Positions 33,738-45,197 of a stretch of 64,000 bases of DNA are shown here, piece by piece. Position 1 is the first letter of the stretch, and each line of letters opens with the position of its first letter. The notes beneath the pieces were generated by a model. The model was not told the DNA's origin. It saw only the letters and a list, made by a program, of their open reading frames with translations, and ran no database searches. The stretch is from Chimonanthus salicifolius (taxonomy: Eukaryota; Streptophyta; Magnoliopsida; Laurales; Calycanthaceae): NCBI GenBank assembly GCA_013350335.1, contig CM023538.1, positions 54,108,769-54,172,768 on the forward strand, in the 5' to 3' direction. The position numbers and the translations under genes were made by a program.

Positions 33738-34390
33738 AATAAGCACGGTGATGTAGTACGTGGGATGTCTAATATCATTGAAGAATACAACCAAAGTCTA
33801 TTGTTACTCCTTCCTCTTTTGCTCCTTTTCCTCTCTTTTTCTCTTTTTGAATAAGCACGGTGATGTAGTTCGTGGGATGTCCAACATCATTGAAGAATAC
33901 AACCAAACTATTGTTCCTCTTTCCTCTTTTGCTCCTTTTCCTCTCTTCTTTCTTTTCCTTCCTCTGCTCTTTCTCTTTCTGAATAAGAACGGTGATGTAG
34001 TACATGGGATGTCCAACATCATTGAAGAATACAACCAAACTATCGTTCCTCCATCCTCTTTTGCTCATTTTCCTCTCTTCTTTCTTCTTCTTCCTCTGCT
34101 CTTTCTCTTTCTGAATAAGCACGGCAATATAGTACGTGGGATGCCTAACATCATTGAAGAATACAACCAAAGTCTATTGTCTATTGTTCCTCTTTCCTCT
34201 TTTGCTCCTTTTCCTCTCTTCTTTATTCTCCTTTCTTTGCTCTTTTCTTTCTGAGTAAGCACGGTGATGTAGTAAGTGGGATGTCCAACATCATTGAAGA
34301 ATACAACCAAAGTCTATTGTTCCTCCTTCCTCTTTTGCTTCTTTTCCTCTCTTCTTTCTTCTCCTTCCTCTGCTCTTTCTCTTTTTGAAT
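33738..34390 (+). repeat. Five tandem LTR-derived units, 112-140 bp each
   Basis: Units start with AAGCACGGTGATGTAG-type words at about 33741, 33853, 33985, 34117 and 34257. Each has GTGGGATGTCCAACATCATT, then GAAGAATACAACC, then a CT-rich tract ending in CTCTTTCTCTTT. The first half matches the 5' LTR at 28460-28545. The array replaces the copia 3' end and 3' LTR. Unit lengths differ only in the pyrimidine tract. Confidence 0.88.
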
Positions 34391-34622
34391 ATAATATCAA
34401 CCTCAAGAGTTCTAGGACTACCATTGATCGTCTCATTGCGAAGAATAGTGTAAGCTCGCCTAAGAGACGACCCGGTGCCTTCGATCCTCCTACTTGTTGC
34501 ATCCTACGAACTCTCTTATTAAAATAAAATGTAACAACAAAGTGTTTAATTATTAATTTTGCATCTCAAACAGCAAGAAAAATAGATTTTAGATAATTTT
34601 TTTATTATATATAATTAAAATT

Positions 34623-34968
34623 GGATAGCCATCCTAAAATGGTAAGAGTCTTTTATCAGGCATGGGTTTTAGTGAACTTTCCATTTTATCCCCATGCGTC
34701 CCTATGGAAAAGTTAAATTAATGGAACGACAGAATTCTACCACTTTCCGGATCACTTTATCTAGAAAGTGGGCCGAATTATGATGTTCCATTAATTTAAC
34801 TTATTCATCCAAATTGGTGCATCGAGAGACTGGAAAGCGATCTGGAAAATGGACTAAATTCTGACGTTCCATTAATTTAACTTTTCCTACGGACTCATGG
34901 GGTAAAATGAGAAATTCACTAAAACCCGTGCCTGGTAAAAGACTCCTCCTGTGTTAAGATAGCCACCC
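34623..34968. mobile_element. Foldback MITE with about 75-bp inverted ends
   Basis: The ends GGATAGCCATCCTAAAATGG and (inverted) GGGTGGCTATCTTAACAC lead into matched arms (GAGTCTTTTA-CAGGCA, GGGTTTTAGTGAA). Flanks TTAAAATT (34615-34622, 34969-34976) form an 8-bp duplication. The second hAT copy has the uninterrupted sequence at about 41585-41605, an empty site that fixes the insertion. A 9-bp duplication with one mismatch (Mutator-like) is also possible. Confidence 0.82.
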
Positions 34969-35139
34969 TTAAAATTTTAATTAAATATTACATATAATAA
35001 TATATTCAATATTAAGAAGGCCCTATTTAATTTTTTTTTTTTTTAAGCCTCAACTTGTGTCTAGACGGCCTTGCTGACGCCTATGGTGCATCTGGAAGCT
35101 CAACGCCAGCATATCCTTCCTTTACCGTTGTTATGGTAG

Positions 35140-35466
35140 ATAGTTTGATTAGTGGTTTAACACTAAAGGATAGAGTTAAAAATGAACGCATTAAAATAAT
35201 TTAATGATAGCTCTGATATATCATAAATTGAGAGAGAAACTCATTTGAGATAGTTTGGTCGTATTAGTAGAAGACCAAATACAACCCTATTGCATATAGT
35301 TGAGAGGCTATAAATAGAATGCATTGGAATGGATAAAAAAAGACATTTTAGATTCTAGAGTGACTGATTGTATGATTTATGATAAGTTCAATTAGAAGGA
35401 AAAAGCTCATAAAACTTTCCCCAAATAAATGGAATATTGGTTGTTAGATAATGATGATGATAATGA
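35140..35466 (+). mobile_element. RTE LINE 3' fragment
   Basis: The sequence GTGGTTTAACACTAAAGGAT, GAGTTAAAAATGAACG, TAGTTTGGTCGTATTAGTAG and a terminal GATGATGATGAT tail parallels the 3' end of the RTE element at 44285-45190. It is degraded and 5'-truncated. Confidence 0.72.
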
Positions 35467-36688
35467 ACAGAACCAACCTAATTTTTATTTTATTCAACTC
35501 GGTCTAACTCAATCTTATCCAAATTCCTATAATTTTTTAAAAAAATAAGAGAAAATTATTTTTAATGAAAAATAAAAGATAAAGAGGGATTCCTTTACAT
35601 GTGAGCTTATTGAGCTATAGAAAATTGAGGCAGTAGGCTAATTTTTTAACTTGAATAGGATACATGGGCTGAAATTAATAAGTTAAAAATAAATAAATTA
35701 GTAAAATTTTAATATCATGTCAGGTTCATTGGTTGAGTCAAATTGCCACCACTGCATGTACTGTTATATTTGACAAAAATTATTCATTGTGAATGGTCCG
35801 CACTAAATTATTTTAAACTTTTAATGATGACACTTGAATTTAAAAAGTGAAAAGTTTACAATTCTTTATACTTTCAAAGATTTCAATTGAAAGTTTACAC
35901 TAATTTTTTATTAACCAATCTACAATACATAATTTATCATGTAATTAGTTAGTACTTGAAATAACTCGACAATGTGACATAATTCAACTCTATCGAATTC
36001 CAAATGACTCGAGAAAGATCACAGTTATCAACATTCAGTTCACTAAATTAAGACTCAACATTACTTAATACTAGTTGAAATGCTTAATAATCATATTCTT
36101 TTACTTCTATATTTTGTATTCAAGTTATTATTTATATAATTCTAAGTTCTCAAACTCTTTGAGAAGATTTATTTAGTAAATTCTTGAGTCTAGTTGAAGC
36201 ACATAAGCTCTTAAACAATCCTTTGGTGAGAGACCATCAATTAAGAATCACTCAATTGTGAATGATCAATTAATTCTTCTAAGATTCACTTTGAGTTATG
36301 AGAATGACATTTAGATGTACATATGCTTAGATAGAATTATCTTGTAAATTAGCTTAAGTGATGAATCTAAGTATTATTAAAAAACTATAAAGGCTTAACA
36401 TTTTATAGGATTTTGGCATAATTTAATGATTGAGCCATTATTTTCTCAATTACTAGTTTTTTATAGTGAGTTCCTCAAAAATATTATAAAATCATGATTT
36501 TCTAATATGATTTTAAAGTAGGTACCATGTACAACCGCTATACGAAAGTGACGGTGAGCCGCTCCATTTGATAATACGTGTGACGTGACAAGAGAGTCCA
36601 TTGCCTGTAAACACTTGAGACACCCTCCTTTCAATGGTTAGCTTTTGAGAGTGGCTCTACCTCATGAATATTATCAAGTTATAGTTTT
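35467..36688. other. AT-rich intergenic DNA, nothing recognised
   Basis: No frame, terminal repeat or RNA gene is apparent. Confidence 0.4.
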
Positions 36689-36696
36689 CTAACAAG

Positions 36697-37069
36697 CAAT
36701 GTCACAAATATCGGTGGTATTTTCAAATTTACCGCGTTTTTATCGACAAAATACCATTACCGCGTTAAAAACACGTTTTTATCGCCAAACGATAAATTTC
36801 CAGTAAATTCCCGAGAAAATCGCGTTAAAAACGCTATAAACGTTAATAACGCGATAATATCCCGGTAAATTCCCGAGAAATTCCCGGTAAATTCCCTACA
36901 CCATTTTTATTTTATTAATTTTTTTATTTATTCTATTTTTTTTATTTTTTAAATATTATAATTTCAGCGAGATTTTTCCGTTAAATTCCCGATAAAAATT
37001 CAAAAATTTAAAAATATCCCATTATTACCAATTGCCGTTAATATCCCGAGAACGGTATTTGTCACTATG
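36697..37069. mobile_element. hAT-type MITE, CCCGAGAAA-rich family
   Basis: 373 bp. The ends are CAATGTCACAAATATCGG and (inverted) CATAGTGACAAATACCG, flanked by a perfect 8-bp duplication CTAACAAG (36689-36696, 37070-37077). The interior holds repeated CCGGTAAATTCCCGAG and CGCGTTAAAAACG motifs. It has unusually many CG dinucleotides for this region, so it is probably recent or unmethylated. A decayed relative lies near 1548. Confidence 0.82.
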
Positions 37070-37077
37070 CTAACAAG

Positions 37078-38436
37078 TATATTTAAGAATGAATATAAAT
37101 TGAATATAAATTTAACTAAAAATCTAAATAGACATAAATAAAAATAAAATAAATATAAACTCTGAATGAATAATGACTCATAATCATGATAAATCAATTA
37201 TTTACTAATAATTTATTGATTTCATGATGTCGTTCAAGGTTGATGAGGTTGAGTCCACATGTAATTATTTTCACTTTTGAATGTGGTGATAAAAAAAAAA
37301 TATTATTATTTCCTTTCCTTTGAATACAAGGTTTTTTCTTTGTAGACCCGTCAAGTTGGTTGAAGATATTCTTACCCCATTAGTAATCTTCCATGGTGGA
37401 GAGCCACATCATAGAAAAACCCTAGAGGCCTAAATCATGTTTGGTTTGTTCCTACTTTCGAAAGGCCTGTCTTAAGAAGAAGTGATTGGGGGATCCTTTT
37501 CCATTCAATCATTTGAATTATTTGTTTTGTTCTTTTATACTTTATTTGGGTTGCGGCCAAATCGTCTTTTTCATTTAAGAACGATGCATTACGGTGAAAA
37601 CTCATGGTGTACATATCATTATTCTAATTTAATGTCTAAATATATAAAATGATAATTATTAATTAGGAAATTGATTCGGGAATCAATATTTTTCTAAAAA
37701 TAGGAGTTTTCTCATTTTACTCTTAAGTTTATCTTTAATGAATTAAAAAGTTATATAGCAACAATAGAAAAGTTTTCATTTTTATATCATTAGATGCACC
37801 ATGGTAATGAAAGTATCAATAGATAATTATATATTAGAATGTAAATATGCAAACAAATAATGGTTTTGTGTATTTAAAGGTGATCCAAAAACTCATCCAT
37901 ATAAAAACCTTCCTCCACATTCTTGCATAACCCAAGTTGATGGCACCACATCTAACAATTTATTGATTCTTTAAAAAAAATCATTTAATTAACTCTTTAT
38001 CCTAATAAATATCTGAAAAAGCTACTATATATCATCAATTGTAATGTATAAAAGAAAAGCTCCTAAAAAAGATTTTTTTAAAATATATTTTGAAATTATA
38101 TCTTTAGACTTTAGAGTACGTGTCAATATCATAACTCCTAGATTTGTACACAAGGTCTATTTATGAACATGAGCTTTACAAAATTCAAACTTCAAATGAA
38201 TTATTTAAACTATGATATTTAGAAGTCTAATATTAATGATAAAATAAAGTAATATAAACATGCATTTGATCAACTTAAATAATTTAAATTAAGTGAAGAT
38301 TCAATTACTGGAAAATAAACATATTGCGATAGGCTTCATTTGTTTCTAAACCACATCACATCTGTCAACTTAATTTAGTTGTTTATTAAGCTTTTTGTAT
38401 GATTATCCCCAAACATGTAGCTTCACTTTGTATACC
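37078..38436. other. Intergenic DNA, nothing recognised
   Basis: AT-rich; short frames only. Confidence 0.4.
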
Positions 38437-38795
38437 TAGGGCTGCAACTAGGGCCGGGCGGGCCAGGTTTCTTAAAACCCAACCCGACTCGAGTTGATAT
38501 GTATGGAATTCGAACCCGATCCGATCTGACTCGACTCGAATTCTCAACCCGAACTCTAGAACCCGACCTGATCTGAATTTTAACCCGAATTCTGACCCGA
38601 CCCGCATTATAAACCCATTTTAGCCTAATTTTAGTCGAGTTAGGTAGGGTTGGGTCTGGTTAACTTGTAAAATCCTGAACCCAGTCTGACCCGAATTTCA
38701 TGCGGATTTTTATCTTCTCAACCCAACCCGACCCGCATGATTTCTGGGTCCGGTCATGCTGGTCGGGCCAAAATCCGACCCGAGTTGCAACCCTA
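38437..38795. mobile_element. hAT-type MITE, TCGGG-rich family, copy C
   Basis: 359 bp. It starts TAGGGCTGCAACTAGGG and ends GAGTTGCAACCCTA. Flanks TGTATACC (38429-38436) and TTTATACC (38796-38803) form an 8-bp duplication with one mismatch. The internal CCCGACC runs and self-complementarity are as in copy A. Confidence 0.83.
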
Positions 38796-38803
38796 TTTAT
38801 ACC

Positions 38804-39760
38804 TTAGTGAGCCTACAAGTACTATTCATGTTTAAACGTAGAAATCTTATAAATCATCAACATTAAATCAATTCAATCATATTTTTAAGATCATATAAAA
38901 ATTTAGATATTAAAAATAACTTAAATTAATTAAATTGAAAAGTTAAAAACATAAATTGGGTGATCCAATCGAGATCCACGAGTTGATTAAGCATATGTGT
39001 AAATATCCTTTTGTTCATTGTCACATGTATTAGAAAGATTCACACTTGAAAATAAGTCATAAAAATTCTTTTGATCAAATTAATCTAGTCATCTAGTTTA
39101 GAATTTAAAATTTTGAAGGGAGGGGAGTTATGGTACATGTGTGAGTCTCTATAAGAATGACATGTGTAAACCTTTCTAGGGATCTTGATTGAACCCATCT
39201 AGAAGCCCATGGACTTTTACTGGGTCGGCATTGTTTACAAAAAAATTAGTCACGTTCTAAGTTTATATTGGATCGGGTCATGACAATAATTGCCATAAAG
39301 TGGGAGTAGTGGCGGTCATGAAGTTGGAGTAATGGCTAATCCTGATGCATTGGTGCCACTTGAAAATAGCGACCAACGGTGGAATGCTCAAGAGGTAAAC
39401 CTTCGCCATGAAGTAGTAGTGGCAAGGGATACTAAGCTGGCTACAAAGTGGAAGTAGTGGCTAGGAGCTGTGATTGGCTGTACCAGTTGGACTTGTATTT
39501 TGTGTATACTATGTGTGCTTCATTCTCATCTCATGACTTATATACTTACATTTTAGTGTTGTGGTCTTATGTTATGTCCTTAATTGTCCCTATAAAGTAA
39601 CCCCTCACACATGCAGGTAACTTGCTGGTGGACGTGAGGTCCCATGGTCTCCAAAGACAAGGATGAAGACTTTCGGTTGAAGACTTGTTATATTTTTGGT
39701 ATTTTGGATTGTTGGCATGGAATGTTATGTTTTAGTTGGTATGTATTTAAGAACCATATA

Positions 39761-39791
<31 letters not shown>

Positions 39792-40525
39792 TTATTTATT
39801 TATTTATTTTGATGAATGCTATGAATTTAAGTTCAGGAAAATGGGTGTACTTTTATTGGGTTAAAAGAAATCTATTTCTCACATACCCGAGGAGCAGGTC
39901 GTGACATAGTTTCTAAACTTTAGATTATTTATAAAGTAATATCTAATAATTATTATGATAACATTAAATTTGTCTTTATGTAAGTCTCTAAATCAATAAA
40001 TGATCTTTTTTTTATCAAGTTTGAAACAATGTTTAGATAATTTTTGGTTTTGCCGTCTTTTAAAGTGGATTGTGTTTAAAAGAAAGAACTTAAGTAAGAG
40101 ATATTCTCCACTGTCTTCTAAAATAGAAGAATTGGTGTTTTCTTTAAAAAAAGAGTCATCAACATTTTTATAAAAAAGGGAAAATAAAGAGAGCTTTATT
40201 CCTCAATTTCTCTCTTTTTTTTTTCACGTCTCAACCAGGGAATTGAAGAGGAGTGAGAAATCTCCTCTGTTCCCCGTCCAAACACAGCCTCAAATTTTTA
40301 AAATTTACTAGCTGAATCCAAAAGGCCCCTCTCTCCTCCGCCCTCCCCACTCCAACGGTCGACTGTTCACCGGCCCAATCACCTGTCGCCGGCTTTTTCT
40401 CCTGCTTTGTCGCCAGAGTTCCACACCACTGATAGCACCCTCCTCGCATTTGGGTTCGCTGCAGGTACTGATCTTCTTCTTCCTCCTCTCCCTCTCCCTC
40501 TCCCTCTTCCTCTTCCTTTTCTATT
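38804..40525. other. Intergenic DNA with simple repeats
   Basis: A (TA)n tract at about 39760-39790 runs into (TTTA)n at about 39790-39808. A CT-rich stretch lies at 40460-40520. No gene is supported. Confidence 0.5.
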
Positions 40526-41693
40526 CAGGGGCCGGCTCTACCCAAAGGCGAGAAAAGGGGCCGGCTTAAGGCCCGAAGTGTAAGAGGCCCGAATTTCTTG
40601 ATAACTTACTGCAAAGGCGCAAAGCCCTAATGTCTAGCTCCAAATTTCGGCCTGCAAATCCTAAATTTCGCCCTCTTTCATTTACCCTAACGCACAAACC
40701 CTATCTTCTCTCACTCCTCTCTCTCTCGCCCCTCTTCTCTTGCATCTCTCACTGCCCTCTCTCTCTCTCTCTCTCAGTCTCGACGCTCTTCTCTACTCTC
40801 TGTCGCTCTCGTCCCCATGTCTTCCTCTTTAATTCTCTTTCCTATTTGCTTGCAACAAACCTAGCATCAAGAGAGAGAACCGCCGCCCGTGTGCCTTCTA
40901 CCATTTCCCAAATCTTCAGTCCATCGTCGTTCGATCATCTTCTGACTGCTGCAGAACTGCTGTTCTATCCTTCATCAACTCACCACCACTCCTACAGTGC
41001 ACCACCTCTCTAAACTGAAGGAATCTCAAGGCATCTACTGCTGACTATCGTCCCCATCCTACCAGTCAAGCAGTAAACCCCTTTTTACTTTTCCCACTTA
41101 CTGTATTCAATCAAGTTGAATCGATTAAAGACCTTGATGTATGAAGCAATGCTTGAGCTTAGCAAACCAATTGTCCCAACATGGATTTTATTAATTCCAG
41201 GTCTTGCTTTAAATTCATATTTTTTGGCTTAAATCCCTTCATGTTTTAGGTTTACAAAACTATGCCATTTACTTATTTCAACATTTTAAACCTTATGTTA
41301 TTTTAATTAGTTTATTTAGTTTAAGAGATTGCAACTAAAATGAACATATAACCTGCATACCAAAATATTATTGATAACAACTGCTTTTGTAGAAATAAGT
41401 TTTTCAAAACTAAAATTGATAAAATATTATCTACGATCAACAATGTCATAAGAAAGATTAGGTGAATTAGTCATATTATCAATTGAAAATGATGTTGTAG
41501 TAAAACTTGAATATAAAAATTTAATTAGTAATTTTGCATCTCATAAGAAAAATAAATTTTAGATAAATTCTTTTTATTATATATAATTAAAATTTTAATT
41601 AAATACTACTTACAATAATATATTAAATAACAAAGAAGGCCCTGTTTAAATTCTTTGCTTTAGGCCTCAACTTGTGTCTGGCCGGCTCTATTG
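40526..41693 (+). mobile_element. Deleted hAT element with transposase C-terminal remnant
   Basis: The left end CAGGGGCCGGCTCTACCC and the right end GTCTGGCCGGCTCTATTG belong to the same family as 28389-35073. The right 160 bp (AATTTTGCATCTCATAAG to GCCTCAACTTGTGTCTGG) aligns with 34550-35070 minus its MITE. The 5' part holds CT-rich sequence and a 127-codon Ser/Leu-rich frame (40630-41013) of no known family, possibly captured DNA. The right boundary and target duplication are unclear (only CTATT is shared by the flanks). Confidence 0.68.
41395..41566 (+). pseudogene. hAT transposase dimerisation-domain remnant (TTF/ZMYM-type)
   Basis: The frame reads KLKLIKYYLRSTMS, stop, ERLGELVILSIENDVVVKLE, then YKNLISNFASHKKNKF, then a stop. 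This is the C-terminal end of the hAT dimerisation region found in plant TTF-type zinc-finger/hAT transposases. A CAA-to-TAA change inactivates it. The catalytic core is deleted. It shows which autonomous family supplied this element and its relatives. Confidence 0.68.
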
Positions 41694-43905
41694 ACTATTC
41701 TTCTTCTTCTCTCCTTTTCCCCCATTTCTCCCACTTCTTCCTCTCTCTCTCCTCTGGCTCTTCCCTCTTCCGACTTTTAAAGTTTAGGGTTTTTAGAGGT
41801 TTTATTTGTTAAAAAACCCTTTTTTTTTCCCTTTAAACCCTTTTATCCTTCTTTCCCTTTCCCATTTCTTTTGTATTATTGTATTTTTTTCGTATTCTAT
41901 TATATCAGTAATTTTTTAAGCTTGCTATTTATTTGTTGTTTTTTAAATGGAAGAGGTTCTATTAAATATGGGAGGGGTTCAAGCTCTTCTACTAGGGGAG
42001 TGTAATTCTGTAAATATTGTAGGAATAGTGGTTAGTGGTACTACTAAAGAGAAGATCGTTGGAGTTCTATGAAGAACCGGTAGGATTATCATGATCTAAG
42101 TGATTTTAGATTGTAAAACTCTTAATATTATTAGTGCTTATGCACCTCAATCCGGGTTAGGAGAGACTGCAAGGGATGGCTTTTGGCAATCTATGGATGA
42201 TCTCGTGCGAAGTATACCTTTGGATGGGAGTATCATAATTGGGGGTGATCTAAATGGATATGTAGGAAGTACTAATGATGGATATAGAACCGCACATGGA
42301 GGACACGGGTTCGGAGAAAAAATGACATGGGAGAATCAATTCTCGATTTCATGGTAGCCTATAATTTAGTCATAGCTAATACTTTGTTTCAAAAGAAAGA
42401 AAAATATCTTATTACATTCAGGAGTGGGCAATTTATGTCTTAAATAGATTTCATTCTACTTAGATGTAGAGAAGTGACCCGTTGTTGGGATTACAAAGTT
42501 ATCTTTGGTGAAAGCCTCACAACACAACATACTTTTAGTTTTGGACTTGCTTGATAAGCATAGATTACGAAAACTAGCAACAAAAGAGCCTCCCAAAATT
42601 AGATGGTGGAATTTGAGAGGAGAAACAAAAACAATTGAAATAATGAAAGACCATGTGCTTAGTAATGGAGAGTGGGATGATGATTCAAATCCTAATGAGA
42701 TGTTGGGTAGAATGTCTAGGCTCATTAAAGATAAGAGGTTCTGAGTGAAATCAATGGAATTAGAACATGCTTGTGAAAGGACACGTGGTGGTGGAATGCA
42801 AAGGTAGAAAGACCTATACATGAGAAAAAAATCAATTTAAGATAGGGCAGAAATCAAGAAATATGGTCGATTGGGAAAATTACAAGTTAGCATGAAGAGC
42901 CGCTAACAAAGCTGTTAGTAAAGGTAAAGATAAAGCTTTAGATGATTTGTACTCCAATTTGGAAACGAAGGAGGGAGAGAAAAGAATTTACAAGCTCGCT
43001 AAGGTGCGGGAGCGAAGAAGTAGAAACCTTGATCACGTAAGATGTATTAAGGGCAATAACCGAAGGGCTTTAGTGAAAGACAAACAAATTAGGGAAAGAT
43101 GTGAAACCTATTCTAAAGGTTTGTTGTGAGGTAATATGGAAGGAGAGACAAATCATGGGATAAAAAATAACAAAAACAAAAGTGAATCAATTGAAAAAGA
43201 TGAAGAAGAATAGAGCGCTAGGAACAGTTGGCATCCCAATCAAAGTTTGGTCTCTTTTAGGTGAAACTTGAGTGTGTTGGTTGACGCAATTATTGAACAA
43301 AAATTTAGCCTAAAGATGAGTGGCGCAAGAGCATAATAGTATATTTTTTTTTTAAGCAAAGGAGATATTCAAAGTTGTGTCAATTATCGAGTGATCAAAC
43401 TCATGAGTCACACAATGAAACTTTGGGAAAGGGTAATTGAGGGTCACTTAAGAAAAGTCAAATATATATGAAAATTAATTTTACTTTATGTTAGGTAGGT
43501 CAACAACAAAAGCTATTTTTATTCTAAGAAAAATTATAGAGAGATTTAGGGAGAAGAGGAAAAATCTTTACATGACTTCTATTGACCTAGAAAAGGCTTG
43601 TGATAGAGTACCGAGGAGACTGATTTGGTGAACCTTGAGAAATAAATACATATCCAACAACTACGTTGAGATTATTCAAGATATGTATGAGGGTGCAACG
43701 ACTTACATTAGTACCGTTTATCAGAGACAACGGAGTTCCTTGTTGAAGTAGCACTCTATCTAGGACCAACTTTAAGCTTGTACTGTTTTCACTAATCATG
43801 GGCGACTTAATATCAGGAATCTATAATGAAGTATCATGGTGTATGTTTTTTACAAATGATAAGTAATGTAGTATTGATTAGTGAGACGAAACAACAACTC
43901 AATGC

Positions 43906-45040
43906 AAGGTTGGAACTGTGAAGGAGAATGTCGGAGTCAAATGATTTGAAAATTAGTAGAACTAAAACAAAATTCATGGAATGTAACTTTAGTGGGTTAG
44001 ATGATAGTGAGAGCAACCTAGTAAAAATAAGAAGTGATTTGGTTGCACATTGTGATAAGTTTAGACACTAATCTTAAGGAGGTTTCGACTTAGATATAAC
44101 GAATAGAATAAGAGCGGGGTGGGCAAAATGTAGACAAGCTAGTGGGGCCTTATGTGATAAAAGAGTTCTTCTCCTAATAAACGATTTTGTAAAATAGTTA
44201 TTAGACATGTAATGCTCAATGGAGTAGAGTGTTGGGCCAATGAAGAAAGCCAAATAGTCAAATATAGACAACGGTGATGCATATGCTACGTCGTATGAGT
44301 GGTTTAACTCTAAAGAATAGAGTTAGAAATGAATGGATTAGGGATAGTTTAAAGATAGCTCCAACAGACGACAAATCAAGAGAAACTTGTTTGAGGTGGT
44401 TTGGTCATGTTAGTAGAAGATCAAACACGGTATCAATGTATATAGTTGAGAGGCTACAAGTCAAAGGCAAGGTTGGAAGGTTGGAATTGTGAAGGAGAAT
44501 GTTGTAGTCAAATGATTTGAAAATTAGTAGAACTAAAATAAAATACATAGAATGTAACTTTAGTGGGTTAGATGATAGTGAGAGCAACCTAGTAAAAATA
44601 AGAAGTGATTTGGTTGCACATTGTGATAAGTTTAGACACTAATCTTAAGGAGGTTTCGACTTAGATGTAACGAATAGAATAAGAGCGGGGTGGGCAAAAT
44701 GTAGACAAGGTAGTGGGGTCTTGTGTGATAAAAGAATTCTTCTCCGAATAAACAATTTTGTAAAATAGTTATTAGACATGTAATGCTCTACGGAGCAGAG
44801 TGTTGGGCTAATGAAGAGAGACAAATAGACAAATATAGACAACGATGATGCATATGCTACGTCGGATGAGTGGTTTAACCCCAAAGAATAGAGTTAGAAA
44901 TGAATGGATTAGTGGTAGTTTAAAGATAGCTCCAATAGACGACAAATCAAGAGACACTTGTTTGAGGTAGTTTGGTCATGTTAGTAGAAGATCAAACACG
45001 GTATCAATGCATATAGTTGAGAGGTTACAGATCAAATGTA
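43906..45040 (+). repeat. 571-bp tandem duplication inside the RTE LINE
   Basis: AAGGTTGGAACTGTGAAGGA at 43906 recurs as AAGGTTGGAATTGTGAAGGA at 44477. The following about 560 bp match closely, including GTTAGAAATGAATGGATTAG and GGTTTGGTCATGTTAGTAG. The copies differ at scattered sites, so this is a real and not very recent duplication. Confidence 0.85.
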
Positions 45041-45197
45041 GCAGGAGAAGAGGCAGACCTTTGAAAACATGGAGGGATGAGATGAAAAAGGGCATGTTAG
45101 ACTGTAGAGTAATTGATGGTTTGATTTATGACACGGTCAATTGGAGAAAAGGAACTTGTAAAGCCAACCCCGGATAGATGGGATGCTGGCTTATGAT

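Larger units (their letters stand above)
28389..35073 (+). mobile_element. hAT element (transposase-deleted) carrying a copia insertion
   Basis: The left end CAGGGTCGGCTGAAGGG and the right end TCTAGACGGCCTTG match the family seen at 23285 and 40526. The outer flanks CTGATGCC (28381-28388) and CTGACGCC (35074-35081) form an 8-bp duplication with one mismatch. Between lie a left hAT piece (to about 28457), the copia element, its tandem 3' array (to about 34390), and a right hAT piece of about 680 bp containing the MITE at 34623-34968. The right piece keeps the 3' part of the element (AATTTTGCATCTCA...GCCTCAACTTGTGTCTAGAC), shared with 41530-41690. Confidence 0.75.

Noticed and set aside
33760..34310. 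Repetitive frames with SNIIEEYNQ-like and KEKEQRKKKK-like repeats
   Set aside because: They are translations of the five tandem LTR-derived units, not a protein with tandem repeats.
40630..41013. 127-codon Ser/Leu-rich frame
   Set aside because: It is driven by a CT-rich tract within a deleted hAT element. No family was recognised, so I mention it only as possible captured sequence.
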